A stretch of DNA of 64,000 nucleotides, taken from assembly GCA_019915015.1 (NCBI GenBank), contig JAHBBC010000012.1, positions 1 through 64,000 of the forward strand, given 5' to 3'. Each line of letters starts with the position of its first letter. Within the stretch, counting starts at the first letter, position 1. This stretch comes from Auriscalpium vulgare. Taxonomy: Eukaryota; Basidiomycota; Agaricomycetes; Russulales; Auriscalpiaceae. The notes beneath the pieces are model-generated. The model was given only the letters and a program-made list of their open reading frames with translations. It ran no database searches and was not told the DNA's origin. Shown in pieces: positions 33,519-44,310 of this stretch. The translations under genes and the position numbers were made by a program.

Positions 33519-34586
33519 ACAACAAGCGAGCATTGGATGGCCATCGATGTCCTCCGGCACGGCGATATGGCGCGCTGGTGCCATATCCTCGAGCGCAGCC
33601 GGCAGCGATGGGCATGACGAGAGACGCCTATGACGTACAGAGCATGAAGATGGGACGCTGAGGCATGAGAGCCTGTGCGGATCCTCGAGGAGGCAGGCTG
33701 CGTGCGCTGACCATTCGTGAGGGCGGGCTGGGCTTCGGCGGGACCTTGGCGCGTCATCATGACGATGGCCGCGCGCATGTCATCGTCGAGTGTGTCCGTG
33801 GGTGCTGTCCCTTTGAGTGTAGTCGGGGAGGGCTCCAATTTCGGCATGAAGATGACAGGGACATAATGAGGCGCTGTTGCCCTGCGCTGCCTGCGCTGGA
33901 GGACTGCCGTCAGACAGGTCGCTTGGGGGAATTCAGTAGACACTCACAAATGTTTTCAAGAGATTTCATCGCGCCGCGCTGAGATCGCCTGCCCCGGAGG
34001 AAGTTTATGAGCGCGCAAAGGGGAAGGGTTCCAGAAAGCGCATGCTCTTGTCAACTGGTGGACATTTCTAGGCGCGACCGCGTCGGAAAAGTCGAGCGCG
34101 TACGGTGGTGTCATGGACGATGTTCAAATGGCTTTGCGCACACACGGCGACAGGCTGGAAGACTTGCGTCAGGTAAGTGGATTGTGGAACCAAGAAACTG
34201 TGCAACGCACGTTCATCTCATGTGCCACGCAGTGCGGCTGGGCAAGTTTGCGGCGAACACAACTGTTCAGGCAGCGCAGAGCCTCGGGCTACTAATGGGA
34301 AAGAAAGGCACCGAGGGTGGGATGATATCGGGGCTCTCGTCGAGGCGGCTCGCTGAGTGATGGCGGGTGGGCCGTATCGACAGAGCTGGAGGAGGACTCG
34401 GAGCTTGATCGCGTGGTTTGAAGGCCGTATTGCCAACATCCACAGCTCTCTAGTACCGTCCCCGTTCCCCGCAATCCACAGCCTGCCCACTCCTACCACC
34501 CCCTGATGCGCTAGGTACTCTAAATTGTCTGTGGCAGTGGCGGCGTATCGAAAAGAGTTCTCTGCAGAGAGAAATAGGTTACCAAT
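33519..34586. other. inner flank of left arm, with a possible small plus-strand gene
   Basis: A plausible coding segment runs at about 34027-34158 (KAHALVNWWTFLGA, then GVMDDVQMALRTHGDRLEDL). It reaches donor GTAAGTGG at about 34167 and continues after CACGCAG near 34230 as RLGKFAANTTVQAAQSLGLL, ending GLSSRRLAE near 34357. An upstream segment (SPAPEEVYERAKGKG) is in a different frame by one base in a G-rich run, so there may be an indel. I do not recognise the product. The rest of the interval shows nothing. Confidence 0.35.
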
Positions 34587-36943
34587 TCAAGCCTGTCGAG
34601 CAGCTCCCGGGAGATCAGGATAGAGCTGTGCGCCGACAAGTCAGCTCGCACATGAGACCGGGGGGTGGACCGGCTCACGCACCTTTCCAGGATTCATGAT
34701 GTTGTCGGGATCGACTGCCTTCTTCACGGCTAGCATAAGTTCAATCGTTCCTTCTCCTAGCTCCTCGATCAGATACTCTTTCTTCCCCAGACCGACGCCG
34801 TGCTCCCCCGTGCCTGCGCGGATAAATGAGTGTCAACCGGGCCGTGCAAGATGCAACAGAAGTACGAACAAGTCCCATCGAGCGCTATGGCGCGGCGAAC
34901 AAGTCGATGGACGGCGCCTTTAACGATTTCGAATTCCTCATCATCACGAAACAACATAAGCGCGTGGAAATTGCCTGCTCGACACCGATGAGGGCGCACT
35001 CTTGGAGCATATATAGGAACGAACCGTCGCCTACGTGGCCCACTATAGTCGACTTGATACCACAGTCCGCCATGTCCTGTTTCGTCTCATGTACAAGTTG
35101 AGGAAGTTTCGACACTGGAACACTGTAAGTGCGCGGTGAGGGTCGGCCGGGAGCAGCCTGCGCGCCAGTGCAGCTACGTACCAGACATCTGTGGTCCAGC
35201 AGCGTGCGCCTGGCGATGCCGCGAGCGTCGACATCAGCGCGTATTTGCGATTGCGCCAGAGGTCCGCCGCCTCCTCGTCCGTGGCGGCGAAGCTGAAATG
35301 GCTGCTCCCGTGACGCGCGACGATGCTCTTGAGCGTTTCTGCGGCGCGCTCTACCGTGTCCTGGGCGCCCTGTATCTTGAAGAAGAGCGAGTCTTGCACG
35401 GGGAGAGGCTCGGAGACGAGGCCGCCAGCGTTGATAGCGGCCATCACTGACGTTGTTAATAATGGCGCTGGTTAGTCTGACGAAAGACGTACTTCGATCA
35501 TCGAGAAGTTCGACGCACTCTAAGGGACATTGAGCCTTTCAGTCACTCCGGAAGGTCGGCGCCATGACTCACGGAAATTACTCCCGTACGGTGAGGTGAG
35601 GATCTCCTGCACTGCGCTGACAGCGTGGCTGACATCTGGGAACTGGGCCATCGCAACCTTCGAAGGCATCGAAGGCGCCAGCCGTAGCGTTGCTATATGT
35701 GCTGTGAGATAAGCAGTCGCCGCCTACGCCGAGGAAACACACCCTCTGTGACGATACCAAGCGTGCCTTCGGCACCGATGAACAGTTTCGTAGTGTCGAA
35801 GCCGGTGGACGACTTGCGCGCACGCCGTTTAGTCTTGATCACCTTGCCATTGGGAAGTACGACCGTCTATGAGTATATGCGTTTGTGGATGAGCGTGTAC
35901 AGAGGGCCAACGGACGCACGAGGTTAAGAAACCATTCGCTGCGCGCAGTCCCATATCGCACAGCGTTAGCTGTATGGAAGAGTGAACAGGGTGTAGAAAA
36001 AGATGGGATATCCACGCACTGCCCGAGCAACCAGTACCGACCATTCCTCCAATCGTCTGAGGGTAAGCAATTAGTGTAGGATACGTCAAACCTGCTCCAA
36101 CACGCACCGCGCCGGGACCTGGGTCAAGCTGATATGTGGACGTCAGGCTTCAATGTCAGAGGATGACGCGCATAGACGCACCGGGAAGAACAACGGGATT
36201 CCTTGCTCCTTCAGCGTCTCGTTGATATCCTCCCAGCGCGCGCCCGACTGGCAAACCAGGTCGGCGTCATCCACTTTTCGAGAAGACGGGTTCAGAAGGC
36301 GAGCCAATGGCAGCAGAAGGACACACCGTTGATTCTCAGAATCTTGTCCATCCCCGACATGTCGAGGCATATGCTGCCTGTCGAATACTGCGCTTGCCTG
36401 TCAGCCAGCACCCCTCGCGGACAACAAGACACGCACCCCAGCAAAGTGCCCCTCCAGACTCGTCGCGCCACTGTACGGCGTCACCGGGATCCGGTACTTC
36501 CGTGCGACACCGATGATCGTCACGACGTCCTCTGTGCTCTCGGGCTTAACAACGACAGCGTGCGGCGCGTTCCCGTGGTACGAGTTCTCCGAGTAGCCGC
36601 ACGAGCGCAGTACCTCCGGGTCCGTCACGACCTTGTCCATTTCTGGGAAGAGGGTGTGCAGCTCGGCGATGGCGAAAGCCACCTCTGCGCGCGACGCGTA
36701 GGGCTTGACCGCGGAGGAGGGGGTGGGGGCAGCAGCGCGGGGCTCTGTGGACAGCAGTGTGTGTGCGCCATATCCAAGGGCGCCCCCGACTACCAGCGAT
36801 GCGCCGATGAGCGAGGGGGAAATGCGAAGCTGTGGGTCCGTGGCATACGACCTGGTGGAACGGAAGAAAGGGGGCGGGCAGCGCGCGCGCGGCGTCCTGA
36901 GCGCGTCGAGGCGCAGCCGAACTCGACTCGCGGCGCTGAGCAT
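34587..36943 (-). CDS. DLD1: D-lactate dehydrogenase (cytochrome), mitochondrial
   Basis: An FAD-linked flavoenzyme that oxidises D-lactate to pyruvate and passes electrons to cytochrome c. About 13 exons. The N-terminus is an Arg-rich mitochondrial targeting sequence (MLSAASRVRLRLDALRTPRA) followed by a membrane segment (SLIGASLVVGGALGYGAHTL). The FAD-binding (PCMH-type) domain has YGNSSYHGNAPHAVV-like sequence, PVTPYSGATSLEGHFAG, GSICLDMSGMDKIL, LDPGPGA, TIGGMVGTGCSG and NAVRYGTARSEW. The FAD-oxidase C-terminal domain has KLFIGAEGTLG, LPQLVHETKQDMADCG, STIVGHVGDG, NFHALMLF and TGEHGVGLGKKEYL, and DNIMNPGK near the end. The last exon codes LYPDLPGAARQA. Exon 1 is 36943-36437. No lesion was seen. 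Confidence 0.92.
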
Positions 36944-37450
36944 CTCTGAGTGTTGTTTAGTGTTACAAATGGCTGGCGGCACAGCACGAGCGCGGTGGTG
37001 AAAGAGGACGACGTTGACGTTGAGCTGGGGGAGCCTGCGGGTTCAGTAAATGCCGAGAAACTTGATCAGATGATGCATGACCCCCTCAATGTCATGGCTA
37101 TCTCTTTCGCAATATGACAAGCCTTGACCAAGAGCAATATCGAGAATATATCTTCGAGTAATGCTACCGGATATACAACGTAAAGCGGACCTGGGCGACA
37201 ACACAGCGGCGGACAGATCCAGCAGGTAGTGCGATAAAGCGACACAGCAACGGGGAAAGACATCAGGAAAAACCAGACACAAAGCAGAGATGTACCGAGG
37301 GCTAGCGAGTGAGATCATGGGGTGGGACCTAAAGACGTAGACGGTAATCGAACGGGAATTAGGGTATGAGCCGGAGACGCGTTCGGTGAATATGCAGAGG
37401 GAACGTGATATGAATGGGCGATCAGATATACGGAAGTATAAGAACAAAGG
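36944..37450. other. intergenic, promoter side of the D-lactate dehydrogenase gene
   Basis: About 500 bp between the start of the minus-strand dehydrogenase gene and the stop codon of the minus-strand G-alpha gene. No convincing TATA box or coding exon was seen. Confidence 0.4.
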
Positions 37451-39631
37451 TCACATCAGTTTCGAGCTCTTCAGATTAAGCCTAAGTACGCTATCGCGGA
37501 CTGCGGGCAAAGAATCTTAGCCATAACCATCGCAAAAGCGAGGCAAATATACGCACCGCTGGCGATAATTGTGGCAGTCCGGCGCGTGTCTGTCACTGCG
37601 GTGTAGTGTACTGCGGACGCATGAATCACACGAGCTGGAACATGATATACCGGCGACTTACTGTACAGTTCGCGATCTTTGCTGGGAGTATGTTGTTGAT
37701 GGATCAATCCAAACTTGTTGCGCAGGTCTATCGCCGCGTCAGGCAGCGCTTCGCAAGGTACAATGGGCACACGCACATTTTGATACTGACTCGTAATCGT
37801 TCGGCCGTTCGCCGTACGTGAGAAGGTGGCTCTTCAGGAGCACCCCGGACTCGAGCTTGGACTGCAGCAGATCGCACTTGTTCAGGAACAGTACGATGGC
37901 GGCGTTGGAGAGGAGCTTGTTTCCAACGACCGTGCGCCACAACAGCAGGGAATCCTCGAGGCGGTTGACACGGGAGTCCTATCAAAGCTTGTCAGCAGCG
38001 GTGAAGGGCGCAGTCAAGTGCCATTCGCACCTCAGTGAGTACTTGATCGAACGCTGATATTGGTGCGAGGAAAATGATCGCGTTTACTGGAGACAGGCAG
38101 GTATCAGACAGAACGGGTGTGACGGCTCATGCGGCACGTACCATCTTCAAAATACGGTGCCCATGCTTGTCGCTGATTACGCGCGCCGCCGACGTCGTAT
38201 ATCTTCCACTTCGAGCGTCTCAAGCCGCTTTCGAGCGTGAATTCGTGTTCCACAACGCCCATCGTCTTTAGGCGGGCCTTCAGGACGTCATCTACCGTAG
38301 AAACTCAGCATGACATGCGCATATGATAAGGAAGCTACGCACCATCCGTTGGGAAGTACTTTTTCGAAGTGATGCGCTCGATCTCGTCGAGGTAACTTGT
38401 CGCTCAGGATGAGCAGCGCAGACATGGATGATGCAAAAGGCGACGCACAACCCACTACTCTCCTCCAACCTGATCCGCTTCTCCTGCAGCCGCGCGCGCA
38501 CCCATCTGTCCTCCCACAGCTGCGTCATCGCCGCCTTGCATTGGTCGAGCACATGCACCGGGTCGTCCGGATCCTCCCACCACCCGACCAGCTCGTTCGT
38601 GCCCGTGTGAGGGCTCGTGCTTTTCAGTTTGTCGCGCCGCAGCGACAGCGCCTTCTTCCAGTTCGACGTCGTGCGCACAGACACCTCCGCACGGCGGGGA
38701 GCAGCGGCAGTCTTCTCGGGTGTCGACGTGTCGACATGGATGCTTGGCCGCCGGCCGCTAACAGAGCCCGAGCTCATCGTGCTCGTGCTGGCACGCGGCA
38801 CAGACCACCCCGGCGTGCTGCCGTCGCCGAGGCGTGTCGCCTCGTCGTCCTCATCGTCCTCGCTGAGCATGCGGATCAGGCGCTCTTCGAGCTCGAGCAG
38901 CGGGGCGAGCTGCGCGGTGTAGTTCGCGTACTTCTCCGCGGCCTCGCGCACCTTCTCGGGGTCCTGCGGCGGCGGGGACACGCCTGACGTGCGGTCAGAG
39001 ATGATGGACGCGCCGTCGAAGGCGCGGTCGTGCGGGTCGGGGTCGGGATTGGCGGAAATGGCGTCCAGGATGCTGCGGGCGCATGAGGGGAGAGAAATGA
39101 TGCAAGATGGAGGGCACGCACCGACGGATCGACCGCACGAGGTTGAGGTAGATGACCGAACGCCATGCTAACCGCTCGGAGTTGAACGCCGCGGGCGTAT
39201 GCATGAGTTGGAATTCTGGCAGGAGCATCAGCGATCACTTCGACGCAGAAGATCAAACTTCCGGTGGGCCCACGGTCTTCCGTCTCCGTTTCCTAGGAGC
39301 GAGAATGGCAAAATGCCCTCCCACAGGGTGTAGCACGCGACAGGTGGAAGATGGCTGGGCGAGCACGGGGGCTGAAAGATCACTCACGCTTCAAAGTCGT
39401 GCTCTTGCCGCTCTCGCTCTGACCGAGCAGCAGGATCTTGACGTCGGGTTTAGCTTTGCGCATCTCGGTCTTGTCCATGCGGATTTGTTCGTCAATGGCA
39501 TCGCTAATATGCTTCGCCTGCTGCTCGGCCAGGATGCGCATCTCACGCTGCGCGGGCGATTCATCAGGCGGGGGCTGGAGCATCACGGCGAACGGGTCAG
39601 ACAACGAGCGGCGGCGGGCTGCGGCGTGCAT
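37451..39631 (-). CDS. heterotrimeric G-protein alpha subunit with long helical-domain insert
   Basis: A GTP-binding signalling subunit. G1 reads ILLLGQSESGKSTTLK, followed across an intron by QFQLMHTPAAFNSERLAWRS. Switch I reads YFPTDDVLKARLKTMGV, G4 FLNKCDLL and G5 TDTRRTATIIAS. The C-terminus is VRDSVLRLNLKSSKLM. The helical domain holds a low-complexity insert of roughly 100 or more residues (MLSEDDEDDEATRLGDG and Ser/Arg-rich sequence), so the protein is well above the usual 350 residues. Two oddities: the N-terminus (MHAAARRRSLSDPF) lacks the MGC acylation motif, and G3 reads DVGGARNQRHAW, with Ala where most G-alphas have the catalytic Gln. Such divergent forms occur in Agaricomycetes. 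Exon 1 is 39631-39388. Confidence 0.92.
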
Positions 39632-40325
39632 GATGGTGGCGAAAGAGGAAGAGAAGGGTGTGCGGCTGGGGCGGGATGGGCGAGGGCAGGAAAGATAGAA
39701 GGCGCGAAGGTGTGCGCCGAAGAAGAGGGCAGGCTGTGAGAACCCTGTGCGAAAGAAGAGCGGCTCAACACCGGCGAGTGCACCGCGCTGTCAGTGTCTG
39801 TCGGTTGTCGAGGGACGCGGATTGTCAATCGAAAAGGCTTCAGGACAGCCGTGACGTTGGTGAGGAGGCCTGAGGATGCACGCCTGCGAGCACCTGCGAG
39901 CGCGCCGTCGAGAACGCGGAAGGAGGGAAAGAGAGCTAATTAAGTACATCAATCGGGAGAAGGAGATATCAGCTCAACTTCTATGGACGTTGACGACCAA
40001 CTCGGTGTGTTCCACTCTGAGAAACTGTCCGTGTATGCGGCCGGCGCCGCGAGCCCTGTGATGTCGAGCTGAGGGCGCACTTGGAGTTCTGCACGGCACG
40101 CTCTGCGGGCTTCGTGCTGTCTAAAAGAGTCTGCGGCCGTCGTCGAGAACGTCGAGAAAAAATGGTGTCGATGAAAGGAAGTAGAAGTGGATGGAAGGAG
40201 TTGACGTGAGGGAAGCCTGCTAGAGCATGACGGACCAGGTCCGCGGACTCGCGTCCCACGCTCCCGATATCGGGACGCGCGTCGAGGACTACGCGTTCCT
40301 CCTCTCCTTCACCGACGACAACATC
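39632..40325. promoter_or_regulatory. divergent promoter region of the G-alpha and proteasome alpha-5 genes
   Basis: About 690 bp between two divergently transcribed genes. It is purine-rich near the G-alpha side. An ATG at 40227 is in frame with the proteasome start at 40326 and would add 33 residues (MTDQVRGLASHAPDIGTRVE...), which the family does not have. It may be 5' leader. Confidence 0.45.
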
Positions 40326-41316
40326 ATGTTCTTGACGCGTTCAGAGTACGGTCAGTAGTGCACTACTGCATATACGCATGGCGACTGATAATTCCGCCTT
40401 AGATCGAGGGGTGAACACATTCTCACCCGAGGGTCGGCTGTTCCAAGGTGCGTGTTCCACCTCTGTCCAAACGCCTCGAGCTCACCTGTCCTTTAGTCGA
40501 ATATGCTATCGAGGCAATCAAGGTGTGTATGAAGGTCGCTCTCGTACATGGCTTGGTCGCTGACGTCCGACTCACAGCTCGGCTCGACCACCGTCGGCAT
40601 CCGCACCCCCAGCGGCGTTGTTCTCGGCGTCGAAAAGCGCGTCCAATCGCCCCTCCTCGAGTCATCTTCCATAGAGAAGATCATGGAGATCGATACCCAC
40701 CTGGGCTGCGCCATGTCCGGCCTCACCGCTGACGCCCGCACCATGATCGACCACGCACGCGTCACCTCCCAGAACCACGCCTTCACATACGACGAGCCCA
40801 TCAAAGTAGAAAGCGTGACACAGGCCGTATGCGATCTCGCACTGCGCTTCGGAGAGAGTGTGCACGATGAGGACGCCATGATGAGCCGGCCATTTGGCGT
40901 GGCGCTGCTCATCGCCGGCATCGACGAGCTTGGTCCGCAATTGTGAGTGAGCTATGGATCGCCAGACTGCGGCATGACTGACGCTACCTGGCGGACAGAT
41001 TCCACACCGACCCGTCGGGCACCTTCGTGCGATACGAAGCCAAGGCGATCGGGTCCGGGTCCGAGGCTGCGCAGAGCGAGCTGCAGGACAAATGGCACAA
41101 GCAGATGAGCCTCGACGAGGCCCAGAAGCTGGTCCTGCGCGTTCTGAAGCAAGTGATGGAGGAGAAGCTGGACCAGCAGAATGTGCAGCTCGCCCAGGTA
41201 CGCGATGGCCTTCTTGATATGTCCGTTGCGGGGTTAACCTTCTCCAGGTTACGGTGGGCAAGGGCTTCGAGATTCTAGACGAGAAGACACTAAAGGCTAT
41301 CATCGACGATATGTAA
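40326..41316 (+). CDS. PUP2: 20S proteasome subunit alpha type 5
   Basis: A structural alpha-ring subunit of the 20S core particle. Six exons (40326-40350, 40403-40447, 40497-40522, 40578-40942, 40999-41197, 41248-41316), all joins in frame, give 242 residues, the usual size for alpha-5. It starts [20 protein letters not shown], the family N-terminus with the gate tail, then [68 protein letters not shown] and a final TLKAIIDDM. Introns are 46-60 nt. The start was set by the conserved [11 protein letters not shown]; an in-frame upstream ATG exists at 40227. Confidence 0.96.
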
Positions 41317-42198
41317 CTACGGGACGTATGCGCGAATGGGAACGTGTATCATAGTTCTTTTTCTCCGGCATTTGTGAGCGCGATTCTCGACCACCTACTC
41401 GTAAGCCGACAGCAGGACGGCTGTCATAACGGCTTGGTGGAATGAAAGGACGTTGAGGCTAGCACGATGTCCCGAAAGGCATGAGCGCCGACAAACTACG
41501 CAGGCTCCTGGATACGTCGGCGGCAAGTTACGAGGTTGGCAGCGCCATGACCTACAATGACCCACACCGGAGGCGCTCGCCGCAGCAGGAGACAGATAAT
41601 TGCAGCCGTAGTGAGACTGTCGTCCTGGAGGCTGAGGGTCCTTGAGTTTTCGTCGTGGTGGCCTTCGACTATGTGCGCGAGTCCGACGATGATGATGTCA
41701 AGGAGCATGCGGGAGCGCGGTATAATATTAGCGGTATATTGTTGACGTCGAGGGTGAGAGGCACCGCCAAGCAGCCGCGCAGCCAAATACCGCATCTCTG
41801 CTCCCACCACCACCGCCGTCCTTCCATCTCGCTCGACGCCCCGCCGCCTTTCGCCCGCGCCCACATTGACTGCCACGTCGGCGGACAGCGCGTGGAAGAG
41901 CCCGTCAGTTTGCGTTTGGAGACGTAGGTCGCCACCACTTCGATGCGCCCAGAGTGTGTGCTAATGAAACCCCTCCAATGTCCGTGATCTTCAAACAGAC
42001 TACGCGGCACGGCCTTAGATTCCTGCTCGAGTCGGCGTATCATCAGTTCATCGGAGTCGTTGAAGGAAACGTTGAGCATCGGTGCGTGCCCGCCATATCC
42101 TACAGCCCCGTTGGCTGACCGGGCATTGGCGCACCCGCGGATCCGTATAGAACAGCAATCCGTCCGTCTGCAGAGCCTCAGCGGCGCCGATACTCGAC
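41317..42198. other. intergenic, with a possible small minus-strand frame
   Basis: A minus-strand frame 41876-41496 has two hydrophobic stretches (MLLDIIIVGLAHIVEG and TTAAIICLLLRR). A segment starting MLNVSFNDSDELMIRRLEQE lies upstream, near 42078. They could be exons of one small membrane protein gene, but I found no family resemblance. The 3' flank of alpha-5 and the promoter of the SKT5-like gene must also lie here. Confidence 0.25.
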
Positions 42199-43939
42199 AT
42201 GTACGCCCCGCAAACCCGCTCACGGCCATCGTCGTTCGCCCTTACCGACGGACCGATGCAAGAGTTCTCCGGCGACGTCCCACAACACCCCAGCCCCGAC
42301 GGCGCTCGTCCACCACGCGGGCCTCGTCCCTCCGCTTCCCAGCAATACTCTCCCTCCCGCCCGCAGACCCAGTACGACGTTGATGACCCCGCTCCCCTAC
42401 GTCACTCCCAGTTCCGGCCTTCCCCGTCGCAGCAGTACTCCCCGCAGACCCATCCACAGTTCCTCGACGACCCCGACTCCGTCACACCGCCCGAGCCCGA
42501 CGACGACTTCTACCAGAACAACGGCGACACGCAGGCACCGTATGTGCCGAGCCATCGCCCCTCGCAGTCCATCGCGACGCACTCCGTGCGCGCCCCGTCC
42601 CCGCCGCCCGCAATCCTCGACCACTCCCACCTGCGCCCAGGCAACCAAGCCGCGCTCCTTTCCCATGAGCGCACGCTCGAGCTCTACCGCACCAACGCCA
42701 AGAAGACGCAGGACCCCGAGCTCCAGTTTGAGTTCGCCGTGTTCATGATCGACGCGTCCAAGACCCTGTCCATGCCGACGCCTACGCCGGGCAACGTCAT
42801 GGAGGTGGAGAAGGCCGTGGAGAAGCGTGAGGACCTCGTCCGCGAGGCGACGTCGCTGCTCAAGCGCAATGCCGATCGCGGCCATATGCCCTCCCAGTAC
42901 TTCCTCGCCGACTGCTACGCGAACGGCATCGGCACGCACAAGAACCGCCAGGACTTCGACCGCGCGTTTCCGCTCTTCATCCTCGCCGCGAAGCACGGCC
43001 ATCCCGACGCCGCCTACCGCGCCGGCACCTGCTGCGAGAACGGCTGGGGCTGCCGCCGCGAGTCCGCCAAGGCCATCCAGTTCTACCGCAAGGCCGCCGC
43101 GTCGCTCCACCCCGGCGCGATGTACCGCCTCGGCATCGCAGAGCTCAACGGCGAGCTGGGCATGTCCAAGCGGCCAAAGGAAGGCGTCAAGTGGCTCAAG
43201 CGCTCCGCGGAGCACGCGACGGCCGAGTTCCCGCACGCCCTCCACGAGCTCGCGCTGCTGCACGAGCGGGGTATCGACAACGTCGTGTTTGTGGACTACG
43301 AGTATTCGGCGGAGCTGCTCGCACAGGCCGCCGAGCTAGGTTACGCGCCGAGTGCATTCCGCCTTGGGGAGTGCTACGAGTACGGCAAAATGGGGTGTCC
43401 GCAGGACCCGGCGCTGTCCATCCACTACTACGTACGCACGGCACCCTGTCTGCTCCGCTGCCCTGACTGACCGCGGTCGGCTTTACCAGAACATCGCCGC
43501 GCAGCAGAGCCACCGCGATGCATGCTTCGCGCTCACCGCGTGGTACCTCGTCGGCTCGCCGGGCGTCCTCCCCCAATCGGACACGGAGGCGTACCTCTGG
43601 GCGAAGAAGGCCGCCGACGGGGGTCTGGCGAAGGCCATGTACGCCGTCGGCTACTTTCTCGAAGTCGGCGTCGGCACATCGCCGAGCATGCCCGAGTACG
43701 TCCCCGCGCTCGTTGCCCTCCGCGTCGCTTGCTAACGTCGGCCGCGCAGCGCGATATCGTACTACAAACGTGCGGCGGACCTGGGCGATAAACGCGCGGC
43801 ACAGCGGCTCAAGGCCTCATCCAGTGGCCCGATGGTGCAGCCTGGTGGTGCCGGAGCCGCGGTGCAGCGCGACGGCGACGTAACATCCCCCTCTCAAACG
43901 GGGAAAGGCGCGAAGGACAAGGACTGCATCATCATGTAA
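42199..43939 (+). CDS. SKT5/Chs4-like chitin synthase activator, Sel1-repeat protein
   Basis: Three exons (42199-43431, 43490-43695, 43750-43939) give 542 residues. The first 150 or so are Pro/Ser/Gln-rich and disordered. The remainder is a run of Sel1-like repeats, for example GHMPSQYFLADCYANGIGT, GHPDAAYRAGTCCENGWGC, HPGAMYRLGIAELNGELG, FPHALHELALLHERGID, YAPSAFRLGECYEYGKMG, HRDACFALTAWYLVGSP and LAKAMYAVGYFLEVGVG. The protein ends DCIIM, a CaaX box with Met, predicting farnesylation and membrane attachment as in yeast Skt5/Chs4. Family members activate and anchor chitin synthase III at growth sites. The combination of Sel1 repeats, disordered N-terminus and CaaX makes the assignment firm. 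Confidence 0.9.
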
Positions 43940-44310
43940 CATATAGCGACCGGTAACAGCTTCATCGCCGGAGGATACGTAGAGTGTGGATTGCGCGGCG
44001 CTGGGGAAGGGCCTCTACTACAGTACCCATACGATATTGCATTGGCTACTACGCATGGACACTCGTGACGACGTGCTTTCTCAACTGCATAATTTTTATG
44101 AATCAATTGGACTACCCCTTGGACGAATGTCGAATACCCGATAGAAACTAGCTTACACAGACCTATACCGAGTCTCCGAGTGGTCCGCCCTGTGAACGTG
44201 AAGGTCGCCGGCTGCTCCACTGCATCCACCCGCCTGTATCCCGCCGCGGCGCGCTCCTCGCTTGCTCCTCGCCGTGGCCTTCTTCACCCACTGCGGCGCC
44301 GAATACGAAC
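43940..44310. other. convergent intergenic region
   Basis: About 370 bp between the stops of two converging genes. No exon, repeat or RNA gene was seen. Confidence 0.5.

Noticed and set aside
37043..37447. 134-aa minus-strand frame between the dehydrogenase and G-alpha genes
   Set aside because: Lies in flanking DNA, with no splice or family support.
42397..43263. 288-aa minus-strand frame
   Set aside because: Antisense shadow of the SKT5-like gene caused by high GC at third positions.
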